Positions 25,555-33,929 of a stretch of DNA of 56,312 nucleotides are shown one piece after another. The first letter of the stretch is position 1. Each line of letters opens with the position of its first letter. Source of the DNA: Flavobacteriaceae bacterium (GTDB lineage: Bacteria; Bacteroidota; Bacteroidia; Flavobacteriales; Flavobacteriaceae); NCBI GenBank assembly GCA_021647985.1, contig JAKITQ010000019.1, positions 1-56,312 of the forward strand. Reading direction: 5' to 3'. The position numbers and the translations under genes were made by a program. The notes below the pieces were generated by a model that saw nothing but the letters and a program-made list of their open reading frames with translations, was not told where the DNA came from and did not search any database.

Positions 25555-26823
25555 TTACTTTGTAATCGTTTGTTTTCTATCGGGTCCAACAGAAACAATA
25601 GTAACTGGTATGCCAACAAACTTTTCAATGTAAGCAATATAATTATTTAAATTTTCTGGTAATTCATCGATTTTTGTCATACCTGTTAAATCTTCTTTCC
25701 AGCCTTTAATCTCTGTATAATTTACAGACACATTTTTTTCTTCAATATTATAGGGTAAATAATCAATTACCTTACCTTTATAATTATAAGTTGTACACAC
25801 TTTTAAAGTGTCGAAACCTGAGAGCACATCTCCTTTCATCATCATTAATTGCGTAACTCCATTTATTTGAACGGCATATTTTAATGCGATAAGATCTAAC
25901 CACCCACATCTACGTGGTCTTCCTGTGGTGGCTCCAAACTCATTACCTACTTTGGCCATTTTTGCCCCGTCTTCATCAAAAAGTTCGGTAGGAAAAGGAC
26001 CCGAACCAACTCTAGTTGTGTATGCTTTGAAAATTCCGTAAACCTCTCCAATTTTATTCGGTGCAACACCCAAACCAGTACAAGCTCCTGCTGCTGTAGT
26101 ATTTGATGAGGTCACAAAAGGGTATGTGCCAAAATCAATATCTAGTAAAGATCCTTGGGCTCCCTCAGCCAAAATAGTTTTTCCATTGCTTATAGCTTGA
26201 TTAAGATATTCTTCACTGTCAATAAAAGTAAGATTTTTTAAAACTTTTACCGCTTCGAAAAACTCATTTTCTAATTCTTTAAGATCAAACTCAATATCCA
26301 CATCATAAAAATCAATCATTTTTAAATGTTTTTGGGCTAGACTATTATATTTTTCTTTCCAATTATCTAGTTCAAAATCACCAATTCTAAATCCGTTTCT
26401 TCCAGTTTTATCCATATAAGTTGGACCAATTCCTTTTAAAGTAGATCCAATTTTAGCCTTACCTTTCATAGATTCTGAAGCAGCATCTAATATTCGGTGT
26501 GTAGGTAAAATGACATGAGCTTTACGCGATATTAAGAGCTTTGTTTTAAAATCAAGATTATATTTTGCTAAATTATCCAATTCTTTTTTAAAAATAACTG
26601 GATCAATTACAACGCCATTACCAACAATATTGATGGCGGTTTTATGAAAAATTCCTGAAGGGATCGTATGTAAAACATGTTTATTACCGTCAAAAATTAA
26701 AGTATGTCCTGCATTTGGCCCTCCTTGAAAACGGGCTATTATATCGTAGTTGGTAGTTAAGACATCTACAATTTTGCCTTTACCTTCATCACCCCATTGT
26801 AATCCTAATAGTAAATCAATCAT
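25555..26823 (-). CDS. purA: adenylosuccinate synthase PurA
   Basis: PurA joins IMP and aspartate with GTP to make adenylosuccinate, the first step from IMP to AMP. The 422-residue product has the N-terminal GLQWGDEGKGKIVD, the NAGHT motif in GGPNAGHTLIFDG, the signature IGSTLKGIGPTYMDKTGR, and the C-terminal GATTGRPRRCGWLDL and VSVGPDRKQTI blocks. Length is normal. It is 17 bp downstream of the Fur-type gene and probably co-transcribed with it. Confidence 0.96.
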   Translation of the reverse strand: MIDLLLGLQWGDEGKGKIVDVLTTNYDIIARFQGGPNAGHTLIFDGNKHVLHTIPSGIFHKTAINIVGNGVVIDPVIFKKELDNLAKYNLDFKTKLLISRKAHVILPTHRILDAASESMKGKAKIGSTLKGIGPTYMDKTGRNGFRIGDFELDNWKEKYNSLAQKHLKMIDFYDVDIEFDLKELENEFFEAVKVLKNLTFIDSEEYLNQAISNGKTILAEGAQGSLLDIDFGTYPFVTSSNTTAAGACTGLGVAPNKIGEVYGIFKAYTTRVGSGPFPTELFDEDGAKMAKVGNEFGATTGRPRRCGWLDLIALKYAVQINGVTQLMMMKGDVLSGFDTLKVCTTYNYKGKVIDYLPYNIEEKNVSVNYTEIKGWKEDLTGMTKIDELPENLNNYIAYIEKFVGIPVTIVSVGPDRKQTITK

Positions 26824-26840
26824 TTATAAAATATTATAGT

Positions 26841-27287
26841 TTATTTAGATTTTTTATTTTTTTGCCCATAAAAATATAAGGAATGGCTTTCAATTTTTAA
26901 ATCAAAAACTTCTTCAATAGATTTTTTAATATTTTGAATTCTCGGGTCACAAAATTCTATTACTTCCCCAGTATCCGTTATAATTATATGGTCGTGTTGT
27001 TTGTTGAAAAAAGATTTTTCATAATGTGCTTGATTTTGTCCAAACTGATGACGCCTAACCAAACCACATTCTAAAAGTAGCTCAATTGTATTATAAAGTG
27101 TTGCCCGACTCACTCTATAATTTTTATTTTTCATTTCTATATAAAGTGTTTCAATATCAAAGTGTTCATCATTGTCATAAATTTCTTGAAGAATGGCATA
27201 GCGTTCGGGAGTTTTTCTATGATTGTTGTCTTCTAAAAACTTAGTAAAGAAGTCTTTAACTATATTTTGATTTTTATTTGTTGACAT
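26841..27287 (-). CDS. Fur-family transcriptional regulator
   Basis: The 148-residue protein has the Fur winged-helix part ([36 protein letters not shown], about 20-76) and a dimerisation part with [25 protein letters not shown] and SHSLYFYGQ. The position of the first structural CxxC reads ITDTGE, so that zinc pair is lost, as I recall for this flavobacterial subgroup. Histidine ligands of the regulatory site (HDH) remain. The metal or peroxide it senses cannot be assigned. It is located between rel and purA, 83 bp from rel. Confidence 0.9.
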   Translation of the reverse strand: MSTNKNQNIVKDFFTKFLEDNNHRKTPERYAILQEIYDNDEHFDIETLYIEMKNKNYRVSRATLYNTIELLLECGLVRRHQFGQNQAHYEKSFFNKQHDHIIITDTGEVIEFCDPRIQNIKKSIEEVFDLKIESHSLYFYGQKNKKSK

Positions 27288-27370
27288 TTATACTAAATAA
27301 AAAATTAAGAAACAAAGTTACTGTTTATCCAAATAATAAAAAGATTTATTTTGAAAAAAATATAAAAGAT

Positions 27371-29587
27371 TTATGCATTTTCACGTTCCACTTTTTCAAT
27401 ACCATCAATCTTTTTAATTTGTTGAATTAAATTATTCAATTGTTTGTTGTTTTTAATGTGAACCGTAATTTTTCCTTGAAAAAACCCTTCATCTCCAGAT
27501 ATATTTATGTTGGTAATATTTACGTTCAAATTGTTTGATATTACTTTTGTCACATCGTTTACCAGTCCAAGGTTATCGATACCTGTTATATGTAGTGAAG
27601 CTTTATACCCTTGTTGTGTAGAATCAATCCATTTTGCACTGATTACACGATATGCATATTGAGATTGCATACTTAATGCATTAGGGCAATTGTGTTTGTG
27701 TACTTTAATAGCTTCTTTAATTGTAATAAATCCAAAAACCTGATCTCCCGGAATAGGTTTGCAACATTTAGCAATGGAATACAATAGTTTCTCATCATTT
27801 TTGCCAAAAACCAACATATCATAATTGCTGTTAACTTCTTCATTTATAGTATTTTCAGTAATGGCGGTTGCGCGATTCATTTTTGTTTTAATAAAATGCA
27901 TAATAGCATTTGATCGCTGATTTACATATTTTTTTAATTGTTGGTTTTCTATGGAACCATTTCCAATTCTGTAAAAAAGATCAAAACTCGTTTTTAAACC
28001 GAAAAAATTAACCATTTGATTGATGGTTTTTTCATTCAATTTAACTTTTAAATGTCGTAATTTTCTCGATAAAACTTCTTTACCTTCCTTGGCAATTAAT
28101 TTTTCTTCTTCTTTTAAGGTGTTTTTTATTTTTGATTTTGCTCTGGCGGTTTTTACAATATCCAACCAGGCCAATTTCGGTTTTTGATTTTTTGAAGTTA
28201 TAATTTCTACTTGATCACCACTTTTTAGCACTCTGCTCAATTGTACAAGTTTACCATTAACCTTGGCGGCTCTACAATGCGTACCAACTTCCGTATGAAT
28301 TACAAAAGCAAAATCAATAGCCGTGGCACCTTTAGGTAAAGATTTGATATCACCATTTGGCGTAAAAATATATATTTCTTTTGCGTAGAGATTTAATTTA
28401 AATTGTTCTACAAAATCCACAGCATTAACATCTTGATTTTCAAGAGATTCTCTTAATTTATTGATCCACACTTCAAGTCCACTTTCTTTTTGAGCACCAT
28501 GTTTGTATTTAAAATGAGCAGCATATCCTTTTTCAGCAATCTCATCCATTCTGCTAGATCGAATTTGTACCTCAACCCATTTGCCTTTTGGCCCCATAAC
28601 TGTAATGTGAAGCGATTCATAACCAGTAGATTTAGGTTGGGTAATCCAATCTCTTAACCGTTTTGGATTCGGGTTAAAATGATCGGTTACTATAGAATAA
28701 ATTTTCCAAGCATCGAATTTTTCATCCTTTAATTTGGAATCGTAAATAATTCGAATAGCAAATTTATCGTAAACTTCTTCATAAGAAACGCCTTGATTAT
28801 GCATTTTTTTTCTAATCGAATAGATAGATTTTGTTCGACCTTTTATTACATAGTTAAATCCTTCTTTGTCTAAAGAAGCCTTGATGGTACTTGTAAAGCT
28901 TTCTATATATTTTATTTGGTCTTCTTTGCTATCTGTAATTTTATTTAAAATATCATTATAGACCTCGGGCTCTGTATATTTTAACCCCAAGTCTTCCAGC
29001 TCTGTTTTGATGTTGTATAAGCCTAAACGATGCGCTAAAGGCGCGTAAATATAAAGAGTTTCTGATGCTATTTTAACCTGCTTGCCAGGGAGCATAGACC
29101 CAAGTGTTTGCATGTTGTGGAATCTGTCAGCTATTTTAATTAAAATAACTCTTACATCATCGTTAAGGGTAAGTAGCATTTTTCTATAATTCTCTGCTTG
29201 AATTGAGATGTCCTGGTCACTTTGAATACGAGAAATTTTAGTTAACCCATTCACAATTTTTGTAATGGTTTCGCCAAAAATTTGTTCTAAATCACCAAAA
29301 GTGTAATCCGTATCTTCTACTACATCATGCAAAAGCGCTGCCGAAATAGAATTAGCATCAAGTCCAATTTCATTGGCAACAATTTTAGCTACAGCGATTG
29401 GGTGGTAAATATAGGGTTCGCCTGTTTTTCTTCGTTGATCTTTATGTGCCTCAGCAGATAGATCAAAAGCTTTTCTTATCAAAATTTTATCTTCTTTGGA
29501 TAAAGTTTGATAAGTATTTTTCAACATATCCTTATAGCGTTTTGCTATCTCTTTTTTTTCTTCTTCTAAAGTTGCGGTATATGCCAT
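27371..29587 (-). CDS. rel: bifunctional (p)ppGpp synthetase/hydrolase Rel/SpoT
   Basis: The 738-residue protein has, in order, an HD hydrolase domain (HPIAVAKIV and LLHDVVEDTDYTFGDLE, about 60-100; RFHNMQTLG), a synthetase domain (about 230-350, with RIIYDSK, STGYESLHITV and VEVQIRSSRMDEIAEKGYAAHFKYK) and a TGS domain (YIFTPNGDIKSLPKGATAIDFAFVIHTEVGTHC, about 405-440). A helical/zinc-finger-like region (KCCKPIPGDQVFG) and a C-terminal ACT domain follow. The intact HD motif argues for a bifunctional enzyme governing the stringent response. Confidence 0.95.
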   Translation of the reverse strand: MAYTATLEEEKKEIAKRYKDMLKNTYQTLSKEDKILIRKAFDLSAEAHKDQRRKTGEPYIYHPIAVAKIVANEIGLDANSISAALLHDVVEDTDYTFGDLEQIFGETITKIVNGLTKISRIQSDQDISIQAENYRKMLLTLNDDVRVILIKIADRFHNMQTLGSMLPGKQVKIASETLYIYAPLAHRLGLYNIKTELEDLGLKYTEPEVYNDILNKITDSKEDQIKYIESFTSTIKASLDKEGFNYVIKGRTKSIYSIRKKMHNQGVSYEEVYDKFAIRIIYDSKLKDEKFDAWKIYSIVTDHFNPNPKRLRDWITQPKSTGYESLHITVMGPKGKWVEVQIRSSRMDEIAEKGYAAHFKYKHGAQKESGLEVWINKLRESLENQDVNAVDFVEQFKLNLYAKEIYIFTPNGDIKSLPKGATAIDFAFVIHTEVGTHCRAAKVNGKLVQLSRVLKSGDQVEIITSKNQKPKLAWLDIVKTARAKSKIKNTLKEEEKLIAKEGKEVLSRKLRHLKVKLNEKTINQMVNFFGLKTSFDLFYRIGNGSIENQQLKKYVNQRSNAIMHFIKTKMNRATAITENTINEEVNSNYDMLVFGKNDEKLLYSIAKCCKPIPGDQVFGFITIKEAIKVHKHNCPNALSMQSQYAYRVISAKWIDSTQQGYKASLHITGIDNLGLVNDVTKVISNNLNVNITNINISGDEGFFQGKITVHIKNNKQLNNLIQQIKKIDGIEKVERENA

Positions 29588-29644
29588 TGTTAAAAATAAT
29601 ATAAAGGAAATTAAATAACAAGATATTTTTTGGTTAATATGATT

Positions 29645-30883
29645 TTATTCCTGTTTTTTTAAATTGATTACTCTTTGCAATAAGGTTGGGTGCGAGTAAT
29701 GTACAAAAACATTGGCTTTATGAGGTGTTAAATTACTTAAACTGTTTTTCGATAATTTTTTAAGAGATGAGATTAAAGCGTTTTTATCAAAATTTTCTTT
29801 GGCATAATCATCTGCTTGATATTCAAATTTACGTGATAAAAAGTTCATTAAAATACCTGTAAATTCTGATATGGGGCTATATAAAATACCAAACGCAATC
29901 AAACCAATATGGAAACTTGGTATTGCAACTGATAATGCTTCAGATAGCAGTGAGTTATTAATGAAAAGGGATAAAATATACAATGTAAAACCGGTTAAAA
30001 GTAGGGATAAAATCATATTGACAAATACATGTTTTTTTTGATAATGACCAACCTCATGTGCTAATACGGCAACGATCTCGTCTGTTTCTAGATCATTAAT
30101 CAAGGTGTCATATAATACAATTCGTTTTTTGGAGCCAAATCCTGAAAAATAGGCATTTGCCTTTGTAGACCTTTTCGAACCATCAATAACAAAAATATTA
30201 TCTAAGGTAAAACCAACTTTTTCAGCAAATTTCTCAATTGCAAATTTTAAATCACCTTCTTCTAAAGGAGTTTGCTTGTTAAAAAGAGGAACAATCAACG
30301 AAGAGTAGAACAGGGTCATAAAAATAGTGAAAAGGCCAATAAAGACCCAAGTGTAAATCCAAAAGCTATCACCTGTTTTTTGAAAGAACCATACAATTAA
30401 AGCTAAAATACCACCTCCTATTAAGATACTTAATAGCCAACCTTTTAATTTGTCAATAAAAAATAACCTCTTGGTGCTTTTGTTAAAACCATATTTTTCT
30501 TCAATAACAAAGTTTTGGTAAAAAGCAAAGGGTGTAGTAATGATATCACTAGCTAGCATGATAATTCCAAAGAAAATTAAAGTAATAATAATTTCATTAT
30601 CGCTTTTACTCCTAGCAATTTGATCAATCCATGCAAATCCTTTAAAAATAAAAAAAGAAAGCGTTAATATTAGTGTAAATGTACTGGTTACTAATGAAAA
30701 TTGATAATTTTCTTTTTTATACGCTTGCGATTTAATGTATTCTTCTTTGTTATAAACATCGTGTAGCTCTATTGGAACTTTATCTTCAAAATGTTTTGCG
30801 TTTAAATAATCAATAATTTTATCGATGACAAAATCAATAACTATAATGGCAATGATGATATAAAATAGTGTATTTGGATTCAT
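29645..30883 (-). CDS. M48 family membrane zinc metalloprotease (Ste24/CAAX prenyl protease-like)
   Basis: The 412-residue protein has several membrane segments (about 4-20, 62-85, 99-120, 150-168, 176-195, 290-310 and 322-345). The zinc motif HEVGH lies in IVAVLAHEVGHYQKKH (about 280), and the third ligand Glu is in SRKFEYQADDYA (about 355). GSKRSTKANAYFSGFG is a family signature before the motif. It is a protease embedded in the inner membrane that may handle misfolded membrane proteins. Its start overlaps the stop of the NlpC/P60 gene by 4 bp, so translation is likely coupled. Confidence 0.92.
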   Translation of the reverse strand: MNPNTLFYIIIAIIVIDFVIDKIIDYLNAKHFEDKVPIELHDVYNKEEYIKSQAYKKENYQFSLVTSTFTLILTLSFFIFKGFAWIDQIARSKSDNEIIITLIFFGIIMLASDIITTPFAFYQNFVIEEKYGFNKSTKRLFFIDKLKGWLLSILIGGGILALIVWFFQKTGDSFWIYTWVFIGLFTIFMTLFYSSLIVPLFNKQTPLEEGDLKFAIEKFAEKVGFTLDNIFVIDGSKRSTKANAYFSGFGSKKRIVLYDTLINDLETDEIVAVLAHEVGHYQKKHVFVNMILSLLLTGFTLYILSLFINNSLLSEALSVAIPSFHIGLIAFGILYSPISEFTGILMNFLSRKFEYQADDYAKENFDKNALISSLKKLSKNSLSNLTPHKANVFVHYSHPTLLQRVINLKKQE

Positions 30884-31341
30884 TTTTTTATATTTAATAT
30901 TCTTTTTGCATGCTTGTATTTTTTATTCCAATATGGGTTGTCCATTTTAGATTTAATAACACCTTTTGATGTTGAGCTGTGTATAAATGTATCATCACCA
31001 ATAAAGATACCAACATGATTGTATTTTCTAGATGGACGAAAAAATACCAAATCGCCAGGTTTTAATTTTTTATTGGATACCTTTTGACCAACCTTAGCCA
31101 TGGCCTCTGTGGTTCTTGGTAATTGCACGTCAAATGCGTTATGATACACTTTTTGTGTAAATCCCGAACAATCAAAACCTCTTTTACCTGTACCTCCGTA
31201 TTTGTATTTTACACCCTTGTATAATTGGTATTGCAATTCTAACTTATGTTGGGTAGTAACGTAGTTTGCAGTTTTTTTTGATGCATTACAACTTGTAAAT
31301 AAGAGGGTAGATACCAATAAAAATAACCAAAATTTATACAT
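30880..31341 (-). CDS. NlpC/P60 (C40) peptidase lipoprotein
   Basis: The 153-residue product is a lipoprotein (signal peptide with LLFTSC, lipobox Cys18) with an NlpC/P60 domain. The catalytic Cys58 is in GKRGFDCSGFTQKVY, the His in YNHVGIFIGDDTFIH, and the third His in FIHSST. Such enzymes cleave peptide stems in peptidoglycan (D-Glu to diamino acid). It forms a tight operon: TrmH-like gene, 3 bp gap, this gene, 4-bp overlap, then M48 protease. Confidence 0.92.
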   Translation of the reverse strand: MYKFWLFLLVSTLLFTSCNASKKTANYVTTQHKLELQYQLYKGVKYKYGGTGKRGFDCSGFTQKVYHNAFDVQLPRTTEAMAKVGQKVSNKKLKPGDLVFFRPSRKYNHVGIFIGDDTFIHSSTSKGVIKSKMDNPYWNKKYKHAKRILNIKK

Positions 31342-31344
31342 AGA

Positions 31345-32151
31345 TCAATTGTAATTTCTCTGTCTTTTTGCTTCAAAAATAATGATTGCTGCTGAAACAG
31401 AAACATTTAATGAATCAATTTCTCCTTGCATCGGTATAATAATATTTTTAGACGCATTTTTTAACCATGTGTCACTTAAACCAGTTGCTTCAGTACCAAC
31501 TACAATAGCACTCGAATTTTTATAATTTATAGCAGTATAAATTTCACTTTCATTACTTAAAGCAGCTGCATAAATTTCAATATTATTTTTATGCAAAAAA
31601 GCTATAATTTCTTCGGTAGTTCCTGTTGCAATTTGCTTGGTAAATACACAACCTACACTTGAGCGAATTATATTCGGATTGAACAGATCAGTTTTTGCAT
31701 TTGCAATAATTACAGCATCTAAATTTGCGGCATCAGCAGTTCTGAGTAATGCACCTAGATTTCCAGGTTTTTCAGGTGCTTCAGCAATCAAAATTAATGG
31801 ATTATTTTTGAGTTTTAAGTCATTTAAACCCAGTTCTTTAAATATAGTTATAGCAATAATTCCTTCCGTTGTTTTTCTGTGGGCTATTTTTTGGTACACA
31901 TTTAAGGAAACTTCTAAGATTTCAATATTTTGTTTGGATGTTTCTATCAAAAAATCAACTTTATTTTTCGATATTATTTCCTCACAAAATAATATCGATT
32001 TAAGTTGAAAACCTCCTTTTAATGCCAAATTAATTTCTCGGTATCCTTCAATAATAAATAGCTCTTTTTTTTTTCGAACTCTAGATTTTTCTTGTAGTTG
32101 AATTATTTCCTTGATCAAAGGATTTTGCGTACTTGTAATTTGTTTATGCAA
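31345..32151 (-). CDS. SPOUT (TrmH/SpoU family) RNA 2'-O-methyltransferase
   Basis: The 268-residue protein has an N-terminal RNA-binding substrate domain (about 1-100, KITSTQNPLIKEIIQLQ-like opening and FIIEGYREI) and the SPOUT trefoil knot motifs: NPGNLGALLRTADAANLDAVI (motif 1), VVGTEATGLSDTW (motif 2) and IPMQGEIDSLNVSVSAAI (motif 3). It methylates a ribose in tRNA or rRNA using SAM. The target cannot be fixed. It is the first gene of the operon with NlpC/P60 and M48 genes. Confidence 0.92.
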   Translation of the reverse strand: MHKQITSTQNPLIKEIIQLQEKSRVRKKKELFIIEGYREINLALKGGFQLKSILFCEEIISKNKVDFLIETSKQNIEILEVSLNVYQKIAHRKTTEGIIAITIFKELGLNDLKLKNNPLILIAEAPEKPGNLGALLRTADAANLDAVIIANAKTDLFNPNIIRSSVGCVFTKQIATGTTEEIIAFLHKNNIEIYAAALSNESEIYTAINYKNSSAIVVGTEATGLSDTWLKNASKNIIIPMQGEIDSLNVSVSAAIIIFEAKRQRNYN

Positions 32152-32218
32152 ATCGTAATATTTTTGTAAAAATAAGCAATATTAAGCGAATCAAATCCGT
32201 AAAGGAATACCTTTTAAA

Positions 32219-32505
32219 ACCTTAAATCCGCAAGTGTATTTCTACTACAAAGCCAAACTGCACGCCATTGTTGAGAACTAAACAAAGTGAAATCACGAAT
32301 ACCTATAAAATAATAAATAGGCAAATGAGTAATGCTCGCTTTTCGATACTCAACATAATAAAACTATGTTAGCGTGTCTCAAAGTTGCGCTACACCAACA
32401 CTAGCATACATTTTTACTTTTACAAACGTCTTTAATATTTTTTTTAAAAGAGGTGTTTGTGATGTGCTATGCAATTCGCTACGAAAACACTTTCGGATTT
32501 AAGGT
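32219..32505. repeat. 287-bp inverted-repeat element, non-coding
   Basis: ACCTTAAATCCGCAAGTGT at 32219-32237 faces ACACTTTCGGATTTAAGGT at 32487-32505, a 19-bp terminal inverted repeat with one mismatch. Inside lies a second loose palindrome, TATGTTAGCGTG with CACTAGCATA (near 32363-32407), and CAAACGTCTTT against AAAGAGGTGTTTG. No coding frame is seen. It probably fell between genes as a fossil mobile or palindromic element. It fills most of the 32152-32617 gap. Confidence 0.6.
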
Positions 32506-32510
32506 AAAAT

Positions 32511-32557
32511 AAAAAAACCTACAAGTTTACCTGTTGTTAAGTAATTTTGTAGGTTTT
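32511..32557 (-). terminator. terminator of the amidohydrolase operon
   Basis: On the minus strand AAACCTACAA pairs with TTGTAGGTTT (32515-32524 with 32547-32556), and a T run follows. It lies about 60 bp beyond the stop of the gene at 32618. Confidence 0.7.
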
Positions 32558-32617
32558 CTTAAAGTAAATTTTATCCTGTGATAAACAGGTCAGTATCATT
32601 CTTATCTGGTTAATATG

Positions 32618-33919
32618 TTAATTTTGGCTCGAATATTTATTCATATATTTTTTCCAAAGTTTTGTTTGATGTGTTTCCAAACTTATATCGCGTCCGTCAA
32701 TAAAAGCTTTGCTGATATTGTTGGTTCTCATATCTAAAGCATTTCCTTCACTTATAAATAAGGTAGCACTTTTACCAACTTCAAGAGAGCCATATTGCTT
32801 ATCTATACCCAATATTTTTGCTGTGTTTAAGGTGATTAGTTGTAATGCTTTTTCTAAACCTAATCCATTTGCAGCAACGGTGCCCGCATAAAAAGGTAGA
32901 TTGCGACTATTCATTCTTTCCATGTCACCTTGATTTTGCAAAGCGACTAATACACCTTGGTTAACAAGAATTGACGCAGTTTTAAAAGGTAAATCATAAT
33001 CATCATCTTCACTTTGTGGTAATTCATGAACCCTGTTCAATAACACAGAAACGTGGTTTGTTTTTAATAAGTTAGCAACTTTATAGGCTTCTCTTCCGCT
33101 AACCAATACAACATTTTTGATGCCTAGTTTTTTGGTCAATTCAATAGCATCAATTATTTCTTTCTCTTTGTTTGCATGAATATATAATTTTTGATTGCCA
33201 TCAAAAATTCCTTTTGTCGCATTAAAAGGGATGTTTTTCTCTTTACTTTTTGATAAAGAATACGTTTTGGCCTGTAATAAATAGGTCTCTATTTCAGCAA
33301 TTTGTTTATCGTAATCTTTGTTAGGATCTGAAATAATTTGGTTTCCAAAACCGCGATATTTGGTTTTAAAGTTATTGGGCCAGTTTAAATGAATACCATC
33401 ATCAATTTTTACAGTTGCATCTTCCCAGTTCCAAGCATCTAATTGAACTATAGATGATGTACCCGAAATAATGCCACCTCTGGGCGTAATTTGAGCCAAT
33501 AGAACACCATTGGGCCTTACACTCTCCGTAACTTTTGATTCAGCATTATAAGCAATAATACTTCTTACATGTGGTAAAAATTTTCCTGTTTCATCAAAAT
33601 CACGAGTAGCTTTTACAGCATCAATTTCACCTAGACCTAAGGTAGCATTAGGAATGATAAACCCTGGATAAACATGTTTATTTTTGGCATCAATAATTTC
33701 GCCTTGGGCATTGGTATTATTCGCCTTATCGATATGCGTAATAGTACCATTTTTAAAAATAATAATTGCATTTTCAATAACTTCACCATTGCCAATATGT
33801 GCTGTAGCACCAACGATGCTGATCGTTTCGCTTTGTTTTGCAGCTGGAGTTTGTTGTGCATAATTATTTCCTATTAAAAATAATAGCACTATAGATAATA
33901 TAGTTTTTATTTTATTCAT
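32618..33919 (-). CDS. secreted amidohydrolase-family protein
   Basis: The start is taken as ATG 33919, because MNKIKTILSIVLLFLIGNNYAQ is a signal peptide; an upstream in-frame extension would put 28 polar residues in front of it. The 433-residue product has the amidohydrolase start (IVGATAHIGNGEVIENAIIIFKNGTITHID, KHVYPGFIIPNATLGLGEID) and the end (ALQLITLNTAKILGIDKQYGSLEVGKSATLFIS). The HxH metal pair after PGFI reads PNATLG, so metal ligands are missing at that place. It might bind without a classic binuclear site or be non-catalytic. It lies 10 bp downstream of the large amidohydrolase gene, with which it is co-transcribed. Confidence 0.85.
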   Translation of the reverse strand: MNKIKTILSIVLLFLIGNNYAQQTPAAKQSETISIVGATAHIGNGEVIENAIIIFKNGTITHIDKANNTNAQGEIIDAKNKHVYPGFIIPNATLGLGEIDAVKATRDFDETGKFLPHVRSIIAYNAESKVTESVRPNGVLLAQITPRGGIISGTSSIVQLDAWNWEDATVKIDDGIHLNWPNNFKTKYRGFGNQIISDPNKDYDKQIAEIETYLLQAKTYSLSKSKEKNIPFNATKGIFDGNQKLYIHANKEKEIIDAIELTKKLGIKNVVLVSGREAYKVANLLKTNHVSVLLNRVHELPQSEDDDYDLPFKTASILVNQGVLVALQNQGDMERMNSRNLPFYAGTVAANGLGLEKALQLITLNTAKILGIDKQYGSLEVGKSATLFISEGNALDMRTNNISKAFIDGRDISLETHQTKLWKKYMNKYSSQN

Positions 33920-33929
33920 TTTAGTATTT

